From Lysobacteraceae bacterium (lineage in GTDB: Bacteria > Pseudomonadota > Gammaproteobacteria > Nevskiales > Nevskiaceae), in contig PNMW01000035.1 in assembly GCA_013823855.1 (NCBI GenBank), positions 1 to 64,000 on the forward strand: a DNA stretch of 64,000 nucleotides. Reading direction: 5' to 3'. Each line of letters begins with the position of its first letter. Within the stretch, counting starts at the first letter, position 1. The notes under the pieces are model-generated. The model had not been told where the DNA came from. It did no database searches and worked only from the letters and a program-made list of their open reading frames with translations. A program made the position numbers and the translations under genes. This document shows, one piece after another, positions 38,993 through 47,687 of the stretch.

Positions 38993-39808
38993 ATGGACTT
39001 CACGACACTGAAAATCGAACTCGATGGCCCGGTTGCGCGGCTGCTGCTGAACCGTCCGGACAAGGCCAACGCGATGTCGGAGGCGATGTGGCAGGAACTG
39101 CCGAGGGCGGCGGCGTGGATCAACAGCCAGAAGCAGATCCGCGTGGTGATCCTGGCCGGCACCGGCAAGCACTTCACGGCCGGCATCGATCTCAAGGTGC
39201 TCGCTGGCCTGAGCCAGCGGGTGCTCGGCCCGGGCTGCCCGGCACGGGCCCGCGAATACTTGCGCGAGTGGATTCTCGGCGCCCAGGCCAGCCTGACCGC
39301 GATCGAGAACATCCGGGTGCCAGTGATCGCGGCGGTGCAGGGCGCCTGCGTCGGCGCCGGCGTCGATCTGATCGCCGCCTGCGATCTGCGCTACTCGACG
39401 GTGGATGCCAGGTTCTGCATCAAGGAAGTCGATCTCGCGGTGGTCGCCGACGTCGGCACCGTGCAGCGGCTGCGCCATGTGATCGGCTTCGCCAAGACCG
39501 CCGAGCTGACCTACACCGGCGAAACCTTCACCGGCGGCAAGGCCGAGGCGATCGGCCTGGTCAGCGCCGCCTACGCGACCGGCGACGAGCTGATGGCGGC
39601 GGTCGACGCGCTGGCGAAGAGCCTGGCCGCGAAGTCGCCGCTGACCGTACGCGGCGTCAAGCAGAGCCTGCTGTACTCGCGCGACCACACGGTGGCCGAA
39701 GGGCTGGAGTACGTCGCCGGCTGGAATGCCGCGATGCTGATCTCGGCCGATCTCAACGAAGCCGTCAGCGCCTATCTGGCCAAGCGGCCGGCGGTGTTCG
39801 AGGACTGA
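38993..39808 (+). CDS. Enoyl-CoA hydratase/isomerase family, delta(3,5)-delta(2,4)-dienoyl-CoA isomerase-like
   Basis: This 271-residue crotonase has the oxyanion-hole segments FTAGIDLKVL and GACVGAGVDLIAACD. Acidic residues Asp125, Glu145 and Asp153 (VDLIAACD, KEVDLAVVADVGT) have the spacing of the catalytic residues Asp176, Glu196 and Asp204 of rat dienoyl-CoA isomerase. The A-D-V-G-T-x-Q-R-L stretch is also typical of that group. It would shift double bonds during degradation of unsaturated fatty acids with odd-numbered double bonds. It is divergent from pmbA. Confidence 0.85.
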   Translation: MDFTTLKIELDGPVARLLLNRPDKANAMSEAMWQELPRAAAWINSQKQIRVVILAGTGKHFTAGIDLKVLAGLSQRVLGPGCPARAREYLREWILGAQASLTAIENIRVPVIAAVQGACVGAGVDLIAACDLRYSTVDARFCIKEVDLAVVADVGTVQRLRHVIGFAKTAELTYTGETFTGGKAEAIGLVSAAYATGDELMAAVDALAKSLAAKSPLTVRGVKQSLLYSRDHTVAEGLEYVAGWNAAMLISADLNEAVSAYLAKRPAVFED

Positions 39809-40060
39809 TCCGGCGTATCGCTTGCCGAATCCCGGCGGGCGGGATGGAACCACCGAGGAACCGCTGTTCGTGACGACAACGATCGCCGCCCGGCCGCCGG
39901 GGCTGGCAGCGCTGGTCGGCGCGGTGTCGTCGCCAACAAGCTCGGCCTGCTGGCGTCGATCGGTGCGTTCCTTGCCAAGTCCGCCAGGATCATTTTCGTT
40001 GCCGTGCTCGGCTTCGGCGCGCTGATCGGCACGTTCTTCGGTCGCGGCGAGAAGACCTGA
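39809..40060 (+). pseudogene. 3-prime remnant of a membrane protein gene (DUF2167 tail-like)
   Basis: The frame from 39809 to the TGA at 40058-40060 has no ATG or GTG start. It ends in a convincing membrane tail: VVANKLGLLASIGAFL, then KSARIIFVAVLGFGALIG and a basic FFGRGEK end. Such a tail resembles the C-terminus of DUF2167 membrane proteins, and the first 45 codons look like out-of-frame sequence. I read it as the broken end of a lost gene, still followed by a good terminator. The family name is a tentative recognition. Confidence 0.5.
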
Positions 40061-40092
40061 GCTGGCAGCGCAGCGTCCGGGGCGGGCAGCAA

Positions 40093-40120
40093 GAAGGCCG
40101 GCTCCTGCGAGCCGGCCTTC
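40093..40120. terminator. Terminator hairpin between the gene remnant and the DUF4394 gene
   Basis: A perfect 11-base stem GAAGGCCGGCT / AGCCGGCCTTC with a 6-base loop is followed by CTGTTTC. It lies between a plus-strand remnant and the end of a minus-strand gene and can serve both. Confidence 0.8.
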
Positions 40121-40150
40121 CTGTTTCAGCCAGATGTCGCGGTCAGGCGA

Positions 40151-42613
40151 TCAGCGCACGTCGATCGCCAGGCCACGCACCTGGGTTGCCGCCGGTGCAC
40201 CGATCCGGCCGGTGCCGTCGACCACGCCGATCGGCGTCGCCGCACCGGTTGCCAGGCTGATGCGGTACAGGCTCGACGGACCGGCCCCGGCGCTGGTGCG
40301 GATCGCTGCCAGCACCAGACCGTTGGCACCACCGGCGATGTCCAGGCCCGCGTCGCCGACTGCCGTGACCCCGGTGGCGCCGACCGTCACCAGCGTGCCG
40401 TCATTCGGCGGCGTCTGCGTGAACAGCGTCGTCGCGTCGAGGTTGTACAGCGTGGTGGCAGTGGCCCCGGCGTAGCTGTTGAGGTACGCCGATGCGATCA
40501 CGCCGCTGGTCGCCGCGCCGTTGATCGCCCCGTCGGTGGTGGTGGCGCCGGTGCCGACATTGATGCGCAGGTTGTTGCCGACCGTGTCGACCACCCGCAG
40601 GCGATCCGGAACCGGGTTGAAGTCGACGCCGAAATTGGCGCCGGCCGGCACCGAGACGAACGGCGCCGAGGTGTCCGCGGCATCGGCGGCCAGGGTCGAG
40701 GCCAGCGTGGCCAGGCCGGTCGTGGTGTTGATCACGTAGACGCGGTTCAGCGAGCTGATGCCGTAGAGCAGGCCATTGGCCGGCCGCACGTCGATGCCGA
40801 GCAGGTCTTCGCCATCGCCGAGGCCGGTGATCGCCAGATCGGTCGCCGTGTTCGGCTGGAACACGTTGTTGGCCTGGCCGAAGCTGAGCAGATGGTTATC
40901 GGTGGTCAGGGCATGCACGCGCAGATTGGTGCCGCTGTTGAGCACCATGCCGACCAGCGGATCGATCGCCGTAGTCCCGAGGCCGCCGCCAACGGCACCG
41001 ACCAGCGTCGCGGCGCCGGTCGTCAGGTTCACGGTGTAAAAATTCGACGCCGTGGCGCCTGCGGCGCCGGTGGCTAGCAGCGCCGCGTTGTTGCGGGCAT
41101 CGATCACGAAGGCGTCGTTGCCGGCGACATCACCGACGCCGAGCGAGCCGATCGTGGTGGCGACGCCGCTGTTCGGATTGCCCGGGTCGCCGGCGATGCC
41201 GTTGGCCGGGTCGTTGCCGATCCGGACCAGGTTGTCGGCGCCGCTGTCGATGGCGTACAGCGCCGTGGTGCCGGCACCCGGGATGGTGTTGGTGTAGGCC
41301 GCACCGCTGACTTCGGTGGCGCCGGTGATCGCGGTGTCGGTGATCACCAAGCACTGGCCGGAGGCGTTCGGTATCGGGTTGATACGCAGGTTCAGGCCGG
41401 TGCTGGTGGTGACGCGCAGGCGATCCGGAACCGGATTGAAGCCGACGCCGAAGCTGGCGCCGGTCGGCAGTGCCGAATATGGCAGTGTAGTGTCGCTGGG
41501 ATCGGTGACCAGCGGGCACAGCGGTGCGGCGATGCCGGTGCTGGAAATCGTGTACAGCGCGTTGTCGCTGGCCAGGCCGATCAGCTGGCCGCTGGCCGGC
41601 CGGACGTCGATGCCCAGCAGCGTGGCTTCGGCGGGCAGGCCGGTGACGGCACCGGTGGTGCACAGCTTGGCTGGCGAGCCCCGGTTGAAGGTTGCGAAAT
41701 CGCCGGTGGCGGTGACGCCGAACAGCTCGCCGGCCGCCTGCGTCGGTGTAGCGGTCTGCGGCCGGGTGGCGAAGCCCGCCGCGGTCTCGCCGGCGTTCAG
41801 CGGAATCGCGGCAACCACGGTGGCCGCGCCGGTCGTCGTGTTGATCGCGTAGAGCGCGCTGCCCGCGGCCGTGTTCAGCACCGCAAACGCCGAGTTGGCG
41901 CCGGTGGCCGAGGTGGCGATATCCAGGCCGCCGACGGTGACGGCGTCGACGCCGAGATCGCCGATGGCGGCAAGCACGCCGTCATTCGGCGGGTTCTGCA
42001 GCAGCAGGCGATCGGTCGCCGGATCGATCACGAACTGCTGGGTGCGGCAGGCCGCGTTGAAGGCGTTCGAGTAGGCGGTCGCCGAGGCGCCGGTCCCGGC
42101 GCCGTTGAGGGCGGCATCGGTGAAGGTGGCGCCGGTGGTGACATTGATGCGCAGGTTCTGACCGGCATCGGAAATCACCCGCAGGCGATCCGGGACCGGG
42201 TTGAAGTCGATGCCGAAGCGGGTGCCGGCGAGGCCGGCGAACGGCGCCGTGGTGTCGGCGGGATCGGCGGTCAGGGTGCTGACGGCGGTGGTCGCGCCGG
42301 TGGTCGGATCAATGGTGACGACGCGGGCGGCGGAGCCGTTGGCGACCAGCCCGTACAGCAGCCCGTCATTGGGACGGAAGGCGAGGTCGATCAGGCTTTC
42401 GCCGGCGGCAAGACCGGTGATCGCATAGGTCACGACGGCAGTGCCCGGTGACGCCCGGTTGAAGCCGACCAGTCGGTTGCCGCTGGTGACGAGGTAGCTG
42501 TCGGTGACGACGGGGGCTGGCGGTGGCGGGGGCGGAATGTTCAGCTGGTTGTCGCAACCCACCAGGAAAATTGCCGCAGCGGCGGCGGTCCAGCGCGTGT
42601 GACGCATGGTCAT
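40151..42613 (-). CDS. DUF4394 repeat lipoprotein
   Basis: The 820-residue precursor has a lipobox IFLVGC (Cys20) and a run of six prolines. Three tandem copies of a DUF4394 unit of roughly 260 residues follow. Each copy contains a diagnostic line: FGIDFNPVPDRLRVISD, FGVGFNPVPDRLRVTTS and FGVDFNPVPDRLRVVDT. Around these are repeated blade-like phrases such as GLLYGLVANGSA and YAINTTTGAATVV, which suggest a beta-propeller-like surface protein. ATG at 42613 has GAGGAG 8 bases upstream. Function is unknown; an exported anchor for binding or adhesion is only a guess. Confidence 0.82.
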   Translation of the reverse strand: MTMRHTRWTAAAAAIFLVGCDNQLNIPPPPPPAPVVTDSYLVTSGNRLVGFNRASPGTAVVTYAITGLAAGESLIDLAFRPNDGLLYGLVANGSAARVVTIDPTTGATTAVSTLTADPADTTAPFAGLAGTRFGIDFNPVPDRLRVISDAGQNLRINVTTGATFTDAALNGAGTGASATAYSNAFNAACRTQQFVIDPATDRLLLQNPPNDGVLAAIGDLGVDAVTVGGLDIATSATGANSAFAVLNTAAGSALYAINTTTGAATVVAAIPLNAGETAAGFATRPQTATPTQAAGELFGVTATGDFATFNRGSPAKLCTTGAVTGLPAEATLLGIDVRPASGQLIGLASDNALYTISSTGIAAPLCPLVTDPSDTTLPYSALPTGASFGVGFNPVPDRLRVTTSTGLNLRINPIPNASGQCLVITDTAITGATEVSGAAYTNTIPGAGTTALYAIDSGADNLVRIGNDPANGIAGDPGNPNSGVATTIGSLGVGDVAGNDAFVIDARNNAALLATGAAGATASNFYTVNLTTGAATLVGAVGGGLGTTAIDPLVGMVLNSGTNLRVHALTTDNHLLSFGQANNVFQPNTATDLAITGLGDGEDLLGIDVRPANGLLYGISSLNRVYVINTTTGLATLASTLAADAADTSAPFVSVPAGANFGVDFNPVPDRLRVVDTVGNNLRINVGTGATTTDGAINGAATSGVIASAYLNSYAGATATTLYNLDATTLFTQTPPNDGTLVTVGATGVTAVGDAGLDIAGGANGLVLAAIRTSAGAGPSSLYRISLATGAATPIGVVDGTGRIGAPAATQVRGLAIDVR

Positions 42614-42865
42614 TGATCAGTCTCCTCGTTCTTTTGAATGTAAGCAGCCGGTCTGGCCGCTTGCGGTGATCTCGAGTCTCGCGGTTCGCGGTGCGGTGTG
42701 GCGCCTGTCCGCGAGGCTTGAGACATGCAGCACGGGGACGACCCAGGCCGGCCCTCGTGCGACGCTGATCTTTGTACCCTTCAAACGCGGATTTGGATGC
42801 AGCGCCGATGACCTTGTCGGGTCCGTGTGCGGACCGGCATCACAAAACGGCGGCGGCGCGGCGGC

Positions 42866-44224
42866 TCAGCGCGCCGCCAGCCGCTCGATCACCCGGCGAT
42901 GCAGGCCGCCGAAGTCGCCGTTCGACATCACCAGGACCCGGTCGCCTGGACGTGCCTCGGCAACGATCGCCGTCGCCAGCTGATCGAGGTCCTGATGCAG
43001 GCGCAGCCGTTCGCCGACGGCTGCCAGCGCCGCAGCGGCATCCCACTTGAGATCGGCACGCGCCATCACGAAAGCCAGATCGGCGTCCCGGAGGCTGTCG
43101 GCCAGATCGCCGCCGGCATGGCCGCCGAGGCGCATGGTGTTCGAGCGCGGCTCGAGCACCGCGAGGATGCGACCGGCTCCCAGCTCGCGCAGGCCGGCGA
43201 TGGTCACTTCGATCGCCGTCGGGTGATGCGCGAAGTCGTCATAGACCTCGACCCCGGCAACGGTGTCGAGCAGTTCCAGCCGCCGCTTGATGCCGCGGAA
43301 GCGTTCCAGCGCCAGCAGCGCCGTATCAGGGGAGACGCCGACGTGATGGGCGGCGGCGATCGCCGCGACCGCGTTGGCGCGGTTGTGCGGCCCGGCCAGC
43401 GGCGTGCGCGCCCCGCCCAGCGGCAGGCCGTGCTGCAGCAGGGTGAAGCCCTGGTCGCTGCGCCGTGCCGACCAGCCGCGGGCGTCACGGCCGCTGCCGT
43501 CGAACCAGTCGACCTCGCTCCACGCACCCATACTCAGCACCCGCGGCAGGTTGACGTCCTGGGCATTGACGATCAGCCGACCCTGGCCGGGCACGGTGCG
43601 GATCAGGTGATGGAACTGCCGTTCGATCGCGGCGAGGTCCGGGAAGATGTCGGCGTGGTCGTACTCGAGGTTGTTGAGGATCGCGGTACGCGGCCGGTAG
43701 TGGACGAACTTCGAGCGCTTGTCGAAGAACGCGGTGTCGTATTCGTCGGCCTCGATGACGAAGCATTTGCCCTTCCCCAGCCGAGCCGAGACGCCGAAGT
43801 CCACCGGCACGCCGCCGACCAGGAAGCCCGGTTCCAGGCCGGCCTGATCGAGCAGCCAGGCCAGCAGCGAGGTGGTCGTGGTCTTGCCATGGGTGCCGGC
43901 GACCGCCAGCACGTGGCGCCCGGCGAGCACGTTTTCGGCCAGCCACTGCGGGCCGGAGACATATGGCAGGCCGGCGTTCAGCACGTGCTCCATCGCCGGG
44001 TTGCCGCGGCTGACGACATTGCCGACCACGACCACGTCCGGTGCCGGGTCGAGATGCTCGGGGAGATAGCCCGGCATCACCGCGATGCCGAGCTTTTCGA
44101 GTTGCGTCGACATCGGCGGCCAGCCGTTGGCGTCCGAGCCGGTGACCGTGTGACCGGCTTCGCGGGCGAGGGCGGCAATGCCGGCCATGAAGGTGCCACA
44201 GATGCCGAGGATGTGCAGATGCAT
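42866..44224 (-). CDS. mpl: UDP-N-acetylmuramate:L-alanyl-gamma-D-glutamyl-meso-diaminopimelate ligase
   Basis: The 452-residue Mur ligase starts MHLHILGICGTFMAGIAAL. It has the P-loop AGTHGKTTTTS, the aspartate-rich VIEADEYDTAFFD and a C-terminal DDFAHHPTAI, all characteristic of Mpl rather than MurC. It re-attaches recycled murein tripeptide to UDP-MurNAc. The 250 bases between it and the DUF4394 gene hold no gene I can support. A membrane protein gene lies 11 bases upstream on the same strand. Confidence 0.95.
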   Translation of the reverse strand: MHLHILGICGTFMAGIAALAREAGHTVTGSDANGWPPMSTQLEKLGIAVMPGYLPEHLDPAPDVVVVGNVVSRGNPAMEHVLNAGLPYVSGPQWLAENVLAGRHVLAVAGTHGKTTTTSLLAWLLDQAGLEPGFLVGGVPVDFGVSARLGKGKCFVIEADEYDTAFFDKRSKFVHYRPRTAILNNLEYDHADIFPDLAAIERQFHHLIRTVPGQGRLIVNAQDVNLPRVLSMGAWSEVDWFDGSGRDARGWSARRSDQGFTLLQHGLPLGGARTPLAGPHNRANAVAAIAAAHHVGVSPDTALLALERFRGIKRRLELLDTVAGVEVYDDFAHHPTAIEVTIAGLRELGAGRILAVLEPRSNTMRLGGHAGGDLADSLRDADLAFVMARADLKWDAAAALAAVGERLRLHQDLDQLATAIVAEARPGDRVLVMSNGDFGGLHRRVIERLAAR

Positions 44225-44235
44225 GGGGCGCGCAG

Positions 44236-44850
44236 TCAGCCGAGGATCAGGGACAGCAGGTTGCCGGCGATCACCATCGCCACCATCACGTTGCTGATCA
44301 GCAGCAGCGCCATCATCGCGGCGGCGAAGCGCGCGATGCCGGTGGCGTGGCGCAGCACATGGGTGGCGCTGGCGGCGAACCACAGGCCCAGCAGATCGAG
44401 CAGCAACCCCGGCAGCAGCGGCACCTGCGGCAGCTGGTCGGGGGTGATCACCGGCGGCGGGGCATCGGGGCCGGCGGCCTGCTGGGCGTCGGCCACCGAG
44501 CTCAGGAACTGGGTCATCACCGGCATCACCATCGACATCGGCAGCCACATCACCAGCATCAGCAGCGAGCCGGTGGCGAGCAGCGCATTGCGGGTCTGCT
44601 GCTGGCGCGCTTCGAGCCCGCGCAGGCGCAGCACCAGCCGCGTGTACAGGGTCACCACCAGGGTGGCGACGACGCCATCGACGATCGCCAGCGGCAGCGG
44701 CTGGACGATGCCGAACAGCAGCGCCGTCGCGACGATGCCGAGCACGGTGCAGGCCTTGTCGAGTCGGCCGTCGGCAGCGTACGGGAAGTCCTCCGGTCCC
44801 TTGCGGAACAGCAGGATCTGGAGCGTGGCGTGGAACGCCTGATTGAACAT
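44236..44850 (-). CDS. Hypothetical integral membrane protein
   Basis: This 204-residue protein has about five hydrophobic helices, the clearest being ACTVLGIVATALLFGIV, AIVDGVVATLVVTLY, LLATGSLLMLVMWLPMSM and AAMMALLLISNVMVAMVIAG. A proline-rich loop (DAPPPVITPDQLPQVPLLP) separates the second pair. The start MFNQAFHATLQILLFRKGPEDFPY is cytoplasmic in character. I do not recognise a family. It directly precedes mpl, so a cell-envelope context is likely but unproven. Confidence 0.7.
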   Translation of the reverse strand: MFNQAFHATLQILLFRKGPEDFPYAADGRLDKACTVLGIVATALLFGIVQPLPLAIVDGVVATLVVTLYTRLVLRLRGLEARQQQTRNALLATGSLLMLVMWLPMSMVMPVMTQFLSSVADAQQAAGPDAPPPVITPDQLPQVPLLPGLLLDLLGLWFAASATHVLRHATGIARFAAAMMALLLISNVMVAMVIAGNLLSLILG

Positions 44851-44962
44851 CGTCGGTGGAGTCGGGGAGTCAAGGCCGTCATTCTAGGGGCCGCTCCGCA
44901 GCCGCGCAGATGGCCCTTGGCCATATGGGACACTGCGCACCACGCCCGCCCGACCTTGTCCC

Positions 44963-46066
44963 GTGAATTCCGGCTACCCACTGATCACCACGCCCGACGC
45001 CCTTGCCGCCTGCATCGACGTCTGGAAGCGGCGCCCCTGGCTGGCGCTGGACACCGAATTTCTCCGCGAGGACACCTATCACCCGATCCTCTGCCTGGTC
45101 CAGGTCGGCGATGGCGACACCGATGCCTGCATCGACACGCTGGCGTTCGCGCCCGAGGCGCTGGCGCCGCTGTGGGCGCTGTTCGCGGACCCGGCGATCG
45201 TCAAGGTGTTCCATGCGCCGTCGCAGGATCTGGAAATCTTCGTGCGCCTCGGCGACACCACGGCGACGCCGTTCTTCGACACCCAGATTGCCGCCGCGAT
45301 GCTCGGCATGGGCGATCAGCTCGGTTACGCGGCACTGGTCGAGAAGATGACCGGAGTAAAGCTCGACAAGAGCCTGACCCGCACCAACTGGTCGCGCCGC
45401 CCGCTGACCGGCCCGGAGCTGGCCTACGCGGCGGCGGATGTCCGGCACCTGTCGGACATCCATCCGATCTTGCGCGAGGCGCTGGCCGCCAAAGGCCGGC
45501 TGCCGTGGCTGGAGGAGGACTGCGCGCGGCTGGCCGAGCCGTCGCGCTACCGCAACCCGCCGGCCGAGGCCTGGAAGCGGCTCAAGGGACTGGCCCGGCT
45601 GGCACCGGCCGCGCAGCCGATCGCCATCGCGCTGGCCGGCTGGCGCGAGCAGGTGGCGCAGGAACGCGACCGGCCGCGCAAGTGGATTCTCGACGACGAG
45701 GCGCTATACCGGATTGCCGAGCGGGGACCGTCGGACATCGACGAACTGGAGGCGATGAAGGTGCTGCAGCCGAAGACCCTGGAGCGCCACGGCGCGACGC
45801 TGGCGGCGCTGGTGGCCGACGCAAAGGCGCAGCCATCGCGGCCGCCGCTGCTCGACGAACCGCTGAGCGACGCGCAGAAGGCGCTGCTGAAGCGCCTGCA
45901 GGATCGCCTCAAGGGGATCGCCGAGGCACTCGACCTGCCGGTGTCGTTGATCGCGCCGCGCGCGGATCTGGAACTGCTGGTGCGGATCGGCGCCACTGCG
46001 GATGCCACCGTGCTCGGCGGCTGGCGCCGCGACGTCGCCGGCAAGGCCTTGCTGGCACTGCTTTAG
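44963..46066 (+). CDS. rnd: Ribonuclease D
   Basis: The 367-residue exonuclease has the DEDDy motifs: Exo I LALDTEFLRE, Exo II KVFHAPSQDLEIF and Exo III YAAADVRHLSDI. An HRDC domain follows (residues about 205-285). It trims the 3-prime ends of tRNA and other small RNAs. The start is GTG at 44963. Two hairpins follow its stop. Confidence 0.95.
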   Translation: MNSGYPLITTPDALAACIDVWKRRPWLALDTEFLREDTYHPILCLVQVGDGDTDACIDTLAFAPEALAPLWALFADPAIVKVFHAPSQDLEIFVRLGDTTATPFFDTQIAAAMLGMGDQLGYAALVEKMTGVKLDKSLTRTNWSRRPLTGPELAYAAADVRHLSDIHPILREALAAKGRLPWLEEDCARLAEPSRYRNPPAEAWKRLKGLARLAPAAQPIAIALAGWREQVAQERDRPRKWILDDEALYRIAERGPSDIDELEAMKVLQPKTLERHGATLAALVADAKAQPSRPPLLDEPLSDAQKALLKRLQDRLKGIAEALDLPVSLIAPRADLELLVRIGATADATVLGGWRRDVAGKALLALL

Positions 46067-46090
46067 GGCGAACCCGGTTCGGGTTCGCCC
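46066..46090 (+). terminator. Hairpin after rnd
   Basis: A perfect 10-base stem GGGCGAACCC / GGGTTCGCCC with a 5-base loop begins within the rnd stop codon. No T run follows, so its strength is uncertain. Confidence 0.6.
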
Positions 46091-46102
46091 GGTGCCGCTG
46101 GC

Positions 46103-46128
46103 CGGTGCCCGGAGCGCTCCGGGCACCG
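46103..46128 (-). terminator. Hairpin after adk
   Basis: A perfect 26-base palindrome (arms CGGTGCCCGGAGC and its complement) lies 8 bases beyond the adk stop. It has no T tract on either strand. It may act as a terminator or as an RNA-stabilising end. Confidence 0.55.
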
Positions 46129-46135
46129 TGTCGGA

Positions 46136-46696
46136 TCAGGCGACCGCGATGATCCGCGCGAAGATTTCGTCCATCGTGCCGATGCCGTCGACGGTCGCGA
46201 CCTTGCCCTGCTTGCCGTAGTAGTCGAGCAGCGGGTGGGTTTCGGCGTTGTAGACGCTGATCCGGTGACGGATCACGTCTTCCTTGTCGTCATCGCGGCC
46301 TTCCTTCTGGGCGCGATCGAGCAGGCGGCCGATGATTTCCTCGTCGGCCACCGCCAGGTGCACGGCGCGCGAGATCGGGGGCTGGCCGAGGCGCACCAGC
46401 ATCTGGTCAAGCACTTCGGCCTGCGCGACGTTGCGCGGGAAGCCGTCGAGGATGAAGCCCTTCTTGGCGTCGTCCTGGCCCAAGCGTTCCTCGACAATGC
46501 CGATGACGATCTCGTTGGCCACCAGCTGGCCGGCGTCCATCACCGCTTTCGCTCGTCTGCCGAGCTCGGTGCCGGCCTTCACCGCGGCCCGTAGGGCGTC
46601 GCCGGTGGAGATCTTCGGAATGCCGTAGTGCGCAACCAGCTTTTCGCCTTGCGTGCCTTTGCCGGAGCCGGGTGCGCCCAGCAGGATGATTCTCAT
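46136..46696 (-). CDS. adk: Adenylate kinase (short-LID type)
   Basis: The 186-residue kinase begins MRIILLGAPGSGKGTQGEKL with the P-loop and continues with ISTGDALRAAV and FILDGFPRNVAQAE. The LID is reduced to a short loop (AQKEGRDDDKEDVIRHR), so the protein is about 28 residues shorter than the Escherichia coli enzyme. This short form also occurs in Xanthomonas. It interconverts ATP, ADP and AMP. Confidence 0.95.
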   Translation of the reverse strand: MRIILLGAPGSGKGTQGEKLVAHYGIPKISTGDALRAAVKAGTELGRRAKAVMDAGQLVANEIVIGIVEERLGQDDAKKGFILDGFPRNVAQAEVLDQMLVRLGQPPISRAVHLAVADEEIIGRLLDRAQKEGRDDDKEDVIRHRISVYNAETHPLLDYYGKQGKVATVDGIGTMDEIFARIIAVA

Positions 46697-47057
46697 GATG
46701 CAGACAGCCCCAGTTGTGAGCCGGTGTGGGCCGGCTTCGTTCGGATGGATACGGTGGAAACGGCAATGCGGGTCGGATGTCCCAATGACACCGGCCGCAG
46801 GGTGGATAAGGCGCGATCGACCGAACGGTACTAGCTGCATGCGCTTGGCGTCAACGCGACGAAAGTCTGGGATACCGGTGTCGCGGTTATACTTCGCCGC
46901 ATCGCACCAAACGCCTTGCGCTGCCCGAACCTCGCCGCGTGCCGTATCTCCACGGTGACCGATCCGGGCTGGACCGCGCCGAGGCGCAGCCGTTGCCCCC
47001 GTATTCGAGTTTTGACGCAGCACCGCTCTCCACCACTCAACCAGCAGGTACGCAAAC
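46697..47057. other. Intergenic region between divergent adk and ppa
   Basis: About 360 bases without a supportable gene, although the adk frame happens to stay open through it on the minus strand. The only promoter-like feature I see is TATACT at 46888-46893 on the plus strand, with no good -35 at the proper distance. Both genes must be transcribed from here. Confidence 0.5.
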
Positions 47058-47588
47058 ATGGGTTTTGAAGCACTGGGCCCGGGCGAAAAGGCCCCGAACG
47101 AGTTCTACGTCGTCATCGAGATTCCGGCCTACGGCCCGCCGGTCAAGTACGAAGTCGACAAGGATTCCGGCCTGCTGATGGTGGACCGCTTCATGAACGT
47201 GGCGATGAGCTATCCGGCGAACTACGGCTACGTGCCGAAGACCCTGGCCGGCGACGGCGACCCGGTCGACGTGCTGGTCATCACTCCGCATCCGGTGGTG
47301 GCCGGCTCGGTGATCAAGTGCCGCGCCGTCTGCGTGCTCGACACCGAGGACGAGAAGGGCACCGACGCCAAGCTGCTCGCAGTGCCGGTCGACAAGGTGT
47401 CGAACGGCGCCTACGACCACCTGCGTGATCTGGCCGACGTGCCGGAGCGGGTCAAGAACGAGATCCACCACTTCTATTCGTCGTACAAGGCGCTGGAGAA
47501 GGGCAAGTGGGTGAAGATTTCCGGCTGGCGTGACGCCGCCGCCGCGCGCGCCGAGATCGAGAACGGCATCAAGGCCTACCAGGGCTGA
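47058..47588 (+). CDS. ppa: Inorganic pyrophosphatase (family I)
   Basis: The 176-residue enzyme shows EIPAYGPPVKYEVDKD, YPANYGYVPKT and the metal-binding signature GDGDPVDVLVI. It hydrolyses pyrophosphate to drive biosynthesis. It is divergent from adk, and a strong terminator follows. Confidence 0.97.
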   Translation: MGFEALGPGEKAPNEFYVVIEIPAYGPPVKYEVDKDSGLLMVDRFMNVAMSYPANYGYVPKTLAGDGDPVDVLVITPHPVVAGSVIKCRAVCVLDTEDEKGTDAKLLAVPVDKVSNGAYDHLRDLADVPERVKNEIHHFYSSYKALEKGKWVKISGWRDAAAARAEIENGIKAYQG

Positions 47589-47610
47589 AAGCCGTTGCAC
47601 CGCTGATCGG

Positions 47611-47638
47611 AAAAGGCAGGCCGCGCGCCTGCCTTTTT
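47611..47638 (+). terminator. Terminator after ppa
   Basis: A perfect 11-base stem AAAAGGCAGGC / GCCTGCCTTTT with a 5-base loop ends in five T. Confidence 0.92.
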
Positions 47639-47687
47639 CATGTCCGGCGTCGTGTCGACGCCGCGTTTCCGCTAGAACAGAACGCTC

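Noticed and set aside
38075-39808. A 577-codon plus frame whose N-terminal half covers pmbA antisense
   Set aside because: Only the part from 38993 is the crotonase; the rest is the shadow of pmbA.
40151-42613. Long direct repeats in the DUF4394 gene considered as mobile element ends
   Set aside because: The repeats are in frame and encode the same protein unit, so they are internal domain repeats.
46697-47059. Upstream extension of the adk frame by 121 codons
   Set aside because: The known adenylate kinase N-terminus starts at 46696, and the extension has no similarity to anything.
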